Shown here piece by piece: positions 60,506 to 64,000 of a DNA stretch of 64,000 nt. This DNA comes from an uncultured Oscillibacter sp. (GTDB lineage: Bacteria; Bacillota; Clostridia; Oscillospirales; Oscillospiraceae), in the NCBI RefSeq assembly GCF_900546705.1, contig NZ_URDP01000003.1:27324-91323 (forward strand), given 5' to 3'. Numbering within the stretch: position 1 is the first letter of the stretch; the number at the start of each line of letters is the position of its first letter. The translations under genes were made by a program, and so were the position numbers. The notes below the pieces were generated by a model. The model had not been told where the DNA came from. It saw only the letters and a program-made list of their open reading frames with translations, and searched no databases.

Positions 60506-61882
60506 ATGGATTTTGAGCAGTATCTGGATTCCCTGAAAGGGAAAACGGTATCGGTAATCGGCATCGGCGTATCCAATCGTCCGCTGATCGAACTGCTGGC
60601 GGGCCGCGGCATTTCCGTGACTGCCCGGGACCGGCAGCAGCGCCAGACGTTGGGGGATTATGCAGATCGCCTGGAGGAAATGGGCTGCCGTCTCCGGCTG
60701 GGGGACGACTACCTGCAGGAGCTGCGGGAGGATGTGATCTTCCGCACTCCCGGCATGCGGCCGGATGTGCCGGAGCTGGCGGCGGCAGTGGCCGCGGGCA
60801 GCGTGCTTACCTCAGAGATGGAAGTATTTTTTGAGGTCTGTCCCTGTCCCATGATCGCTGTGACCGGCAGTGATGGAAAGACTACCACTACCACCATCAT
60901 CGCAGAGTTGCTGCGCCTGGCCGGAAAGACCGTGCATCTGGGCGGAAACATCGGACATCCGCTGCTGGCGGAGACCGGCTCCATTCGTCCGGAGGATGTG
61001 GCAGTGCTGGAGCTCTCTTCGTTCCAACTGATGACTATGACCCGGAGTCCCCATGTGTCGGTTATCACCAATCTCTCACCCAATCATCTGGATGTGCACA
61101 AGAACTTTGCAGAGTACATTGCTGCAAAGGAAAATATCTTTACACATCAGTCTCCAGAAGATATTGCTGTCTTCAATGCGGACAATGCACTGACGGCTGC
61201 CCAGGCAGAACGGGCTGTTGGCCGTGCGCGGCTCTTCTCCAGAAAGAAGTGCGTGGAAGACGGTGTATTTGTGCGTGACGGCAAGATCATTGCCCGGAGC
61301 CGTGGGCAGGAGCGGGTGGTCATGTCCCGGGAAGATATCCGGCTCCCCGGTGAGCATAACGTAGAAAACTACCTGGCTGCCATCGCGGCGGTGGACGGCA
61401 TGGTGGACGACAGCCAGATCGCCGCATTTGCAAAGAGCTTCGGCGGCGTGGAGCACCGGATCGAGCTGATCCGGACACTGGACGGTGTGCGCTGGTATAA
61501 CGACTCCATTGCCTCCAGCCCCAGCCGGACGATTGCGGGACTGCGGTCTTTTCCGGAAAAGGTGATTTTGATCGCCGGCGGAAAGGACAAGGGCATCAGC
61601 TATGCAGAACTGGGCCCGGTGGTCAACGACCATGTGAAGCTGCTGCTGCTGTGCGGCGCTACGGCCGGTGTAATCCGCCAGAGCGTAGAACAGGCAGAAA
61701 ATTACCAGGGCCTGGAGATGATTGATGTGGAGGACTATCATCAGGCCGCACGTATCGCCCGGGAGCGGGCAGTGGAAGGAGATGTGGTGATTCTCTCTCC
61801 CGCCAGCACTTCCTTCGACCGCTTCAAAAATTTCATGGAGCGGGGTAAGGCGTTTAAAGACGTGGTGCTGTCCCTGAAATAA
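60506..61882 (+). CDS. murD: UDP-N-acetylmuramoyl-L-alanine--D-glutamate ligase
   Basis: The 458-residue ligase adds D-glutamate to UDP-MurNAc-L-Ala. ATP-binding GSDGKTTTT is at residues 121-129, followed by the conserved NLSPNHLDVH segment and the C-terminal domain with NDSIASSPSRTIAGL. TAAGGAG precedes the ATG. It stands apart from the main dcw cluster and is followed by yunB. Confidence 0.95.
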   Translation: MDFEQYLDSLKGKTVSVIGIGVSNRPLIELLAGRGISVTARDRQQRQTLGDYADRLEEMGCRLRLGDDYLQELREDVIFRTPGMRPDVPELAAAVAAGSVLTSEMEVFFEVCPCPMIAVTGSDGKTTTTTIIAELLRLAGKTVHLGGNIGHPLLAETGSIRPEDVAVLELSSFQLMTMTRSPHVSVITNLSPNHLDVHKNFAEYIAAKENIFTHQSPEDIAVFNADNALTAAQAERAVGRARLFSRKKCVEDGVFVRDGKIIARSRGQERVVMSREDIRLPGEHNVENYLAAIAAVDGMVDDSQIAAFAKSFGGVEHRIELIRTLDGVRWYNDSIASSPSRTIAGLRSFPEKVILIAGGKDKGISYAELGPVVNDHVKLLLLCGATAGVIRQSVEQAENYQGLEMIDVEDYHQAARIARERAVEGDVVILSPASTSFDRFKNFMERGKAFKDVVLSLK

Positions 61883-61888
61883 GGGCAA

Positions 61889-61917
61889 CCTCTCCGCGCA
61901 TAGACTGTGCGGAGGGG
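61889..61917 (+). promoter_or_regulatory. Hairpin covering the yunB ribosome site
   Basis: A 12-bp stem with wobbles (61889-61900 with 61906-61917). Its 3' arm contains GGAGGGGG, the ribosome site of yunB. A sigma-E-like -10, CATAGACT (61899-61906), lies in the same bases. Confidence 0.55.
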
Positions 61918-61926
61918 GAATGCCGT

Positions 61927-62631
61927 ATGGGGCCGGGATTTTTTCGCCATTACCGCCGCCGCAGCCGCCGCTTGTCAGTGCGGCTGATTCTGTTTGCCGG
62001 TGTGGTGGCGATACTGACTGTGGTGTTGGTGGCCGCCATGCAGATGCGTCCGCTTCTGGAGGGGCTTGCCACGACCAGAGTCTCCAATGTTGTGACCGGC
62101 ATCGTATCCGAGTCTGTGTATGAGGCCATTGAGACCGGCGCACTGGAGTACGACGAACTGGTGTCCCTGGAGAAGGACAACGATGGAAAAATCAGCGCTG
62201 TGCGGAGCAACATGGCTGCATTCAATCACCTGCAAGCGGAAATACTTGACACAGTTTTGACCCGTATCGGCCAGGTGTCCGCCCGGGAGCTGTCTATTCC
62301 CGTGGGCACACTGACCGGATCGACCCTGCTGGCAGGGCGCGGTCCCAGAATCCATGTGCGGATGGAGTCTGTGGGAACCTCCCAGGCGCATTTTGAAAAC
62401 GCATTTATCGATGCCGGAATCAACCAGACCAAGCACCAGATCATTTTGAACGTAGATGTCTATGTGAGCATTCTGCTGCCGGGATTTACCACCGCCACCA
62501 AGGTTTCCAACTCCTTTGTGGTGGCGGAGACGGTGATTGTCGGCTCTGTGCCGGACACCTATACCTATTTCAGTACCGCACCGGAAACTTATGAAGAGGA
62601 CCTGAAGGATTATATTCTGAACGGAAGCTGA
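61927..62631 (+). CDS. yunB: Sporulation protein YunB
   Basis: The 234-residue protein has a basic N terminus with one membrane helix (about residues 20-38) and a domain with NVVTGIVSESVYEAI, IPVGTLTGSTLLAGRGP and TKHQIILNVDVYVSILLPG, all typical of YunB. In Bacillus yunB is sigma-E-dependent. Its exact job is not known. It lies between murD and ligA. Confidence 0.9.
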   Translation: MGPGFFRHYRRRSRRLSVRLILFAGVVAILTVVLVAAMQMRPLLEGLATTRVSNVVTGIVSESVYEAIETGALEYDELVSLEKDNDGKISAVRSNMAAFNHLQAEILDTVLTRIGQVSARELSIPVGTLTGSTLLAGRGPRIHVRMESVGTSQAHFENAFIDAGINQTKHQIILNVDVYVSILLPGFTTATKVSNSFVVAETVIVGSVPDTYTYFSTAPETYEEDLKDYILNGS

Positions 62632-62640
62632 GGAGGACCC

Positions 62641-64000
62641 ATGGATTACCGCGAGAGAATACAGGAACTGCGCCGGATTCTGAATGAAAACGGCTACCGC
62701 TATTATGTGCTGGACGCACCCACCATGAGCGACTACGAGTACGACATGCTTAATCGGGAGCTGGAGGAACTGGAGGCCCAGCACCCTGAGGAGATCACGC
62801 CGGATTCCCCCACCCAACGGGTGGGGGGAAAGATTCTGGAGGGATTTCAGCCTTATACCCACCAGGTGCCTCTGGAGAGCCTTCAGGACGTATTCAGCCA
62901 CGAGGAGACGGCGGAATTCTGCACCCGAATGGACGAGGCACTGGGCAGCCGGGCGGTCTATTCCGTAGAGCCCAAGGTGGACGGTCTCTCCGTCGCACTG
63001 GAATACCGGAACGGTGTATTTGTCCGGGGCGCTACCCGGGGAGACGGCCGCGTAGGAGAAGATGTGACGGAGAATCTGAGGACAATCCGATCCATTCCCA
63101 TGACACTGCCGGACAAGCTGCCGCTGCTGGTGGTCCGGGGTGAGGTGTATATGGCCCGGTCGGTGTTTGAGGACATCAACCGGGAGCGGGAAATCCAGGG
63201 GAAGCCCCTGATGGCTAACCCGCGCAATGCCGCCGCAGGCTCTTTGCGTCAGCTGGACCCGAAGGTATGCGCCCGGCGCCGGTTGGATATCCAGGTGTTC
63301 AACCTGCAGCAGGCAGAGGGCATGGAGTTCACCAGTCATACGCAGACGCTGGAATATCTGGCGACCCAGCGCTTCCGGGTGATTCCCCACAAGAAACTCT
63401 CCGGCGCGGAAGCGTGTCGGGAAGAGATCGAGCGGATCAACGACACCCGCATGGACTATCCCTTTGATATTGACGGCGCCGTGGTGAAGCTGGATTCCCT
63501 GGCGGAGCGGGCGGTGCTGGGATCTACAGCCAAGTTCCCCAAGTGGGCGGTGGCATTTAAGTATCCGCCGGAGAAAAAGCCGGCGCAGGTGCTGGATATT
63601 GTGGTCCAGGTGGGCCGCACCGGTGTGCTGACGCCCAAGGCGGTGCTGACGCCGGTGCGCCTGGCCGGTACCACCGTCACCAGTGCCACGCTGCACAACC
63701 AAGACTATATCACGGAAAAGGACATCCGGGTGGGGGACACCGTGGTGGTCCAGAAGGCGGGCGAGATTATTCCGGAGATCGTGGAGGTGGATGTCTCCAA
63801 GCGCCCGGATGGTACTACACCCTATACGCTGCCGGACCACTGCCCGGTCTGCGGCGCGCCGGTGGTGCGGGACGAGGACGGTGCTGCCCTGCGCTGTACC
63901 GGTGCCGAGTGCCCGGCTCAGCTGCTGCGCAATCTGACGCACTTTGCCAGCCGGGACGCCATGGACATCGACGGCTGCGGCCCGGCTGTAATCCAGCAGC
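62641..64000 (+). CDS. ligA: NAD-dependent DNA ligase LigA, N-terminal part
   Basis: This open frame runs off the right edge, giving 453 of about 660 residues. The adenylation domain has the nucleophile Lys112 in VEPKVDGLSVAL, the Ia domain DYEYDMLNREL, the OB-fold region with VGRTGVLTPKA and the first zinc-finger cysteines CPVCG and CTGAECPAQ near the edge. ATG 62641 follows GAGGAGGA, 9 bases after yunB. The BRCT and helix-hairpin-helix parts lie outside the window. Confidence 0.95.
   Translation, partial: MDYRERIQELRRILNENGYRYYVLDAPTMSDYEYDMLNRELEELEAQHPEEITPDSPTQRVGGKILEGFQPYTHQVPLESLQDVFSHEETAEFCTRMDEALGSRAVYSVEPKVDGLSVALEYRNGVFVRGATRGDGRVGEDVTENLRTIRSIPMTLPDKLPLLVVRGEVYMARSVFEDINREREIQGKPLMANPRNAAAGSLRQLDPKVCARRRLDIQVFNLQQAEGMEFTSHTQTLEYLATQRFRVIPHKKLSGAEACREEIERINDTRMDYPFDIDGAVVKLDSLAERAVLGSTAKFPKWAVAFKYPPEKKPAQVLDIVVQVGRTGVLTPKAVLTPVRLAGTTVTSATLHNQDYITEKDIRVGDTVVVQKAGEIIPEIVEVDVSKRPDGTTPYTLPDHCPVCGAPVVRDEDGAALRCTGAECPAQLLRNLTHFASRDAMDIDGCGPAVIQQ

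Noticed and set aside
61975..63942. Minus-strand open frame of 655 codons over yunB and ligA
   Set aside because: Both plus-strand genes are well supported; the antisense frame has no recognised family.

Overview
The window looks like a chromosomal segment of an endospore-forming, high-GC Clostridia member, most like the Oscillospiraceae (the Flavonifractor, Pseudoflavonifractor and Oscillibacter type of gut anaerobe). The evidence is Firmicutes-specific synteny (rapZ-yvcK-whiA, spoIIM-xerD, trmK-nif3, nusB-xseAB-ispA-dxs-tlyA-nadK-argR-recN), a full spoIIIA operon, sigH, yunB and a SpoIID-family protein, a T-box leader and class A RNase P RNA. Nearly everything is core genome. I see no phage, insertion sequence, CRISPR array or tRNA gene.

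Layout. 1-9 kb: the end of plsY, gpsA, rpmB (minus strand), then hprK, a ROK kinase, murB, rapZ, yvcK and whiA, ending in small redox, membrane and zinc-ribbon proteins. 9.2-16.2 kb: dnaE, then minus-strand genes for a DUF4364 protein, a cysteine-rich protein behind a possible late mother-cell promoter, a DUF3048 lipoprotein, and a membrane protein with an XRE regulator that has operator-like repeats. 16.3-21 kb: spoIIIAA-AH behind a sigma-E-like promoter. 21-34.4 kb: Asp23, nusB, xseAB and ispA, then an inserted AGCS symporter plus mmuM, then a large structured RNA followed by a small membrane protein gene, dxs, tlyA, nadK, argR, recN and crcB.

34.4-45 kb: two very small genes, a tyrosine T-box with tyrS, an ABC-F ATPase, dapA and asd (minus strand), a SpoIID-family protein, queA, tgt, yajC and a TIGR04086 protein. 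45-54.5 kb: spoIIM, xerD, an ECF sigma factor with its DUF4179 partner, ruvC-ruvA-(small membrane protein)-ruvB, glmM, sigH, a zinc ribbon protein and a DUF1858 protein. 54.6-64 kb: trmK, nif3, yebC, an HPt protein with a hybrid histidine kinase, rnpB (minus strand), murD, yunB and the first two thirds of ligA.

The most notable element is the 27.09-27.75 kb RNA with the membrane protein gene after it. Its length, its long-range closing helix, its promoter and its position between ispA and dxs identify it as an OLE (ornate, large, extremophilic) RNA with its partner protein OapA, here in what looks like a mesophilic, host-associated organism. Other points worth checking are a leaderless sigH transcript, sigma-E-like promoters with matching architecture before spoIIIAA and spoIIM, a Glu-to-Gln change in the second Walker B of the ABC-F protein, a Lys-to-Arg change in XerD, and Shine-Dalgarno sequences built into terminator-like hairpins.
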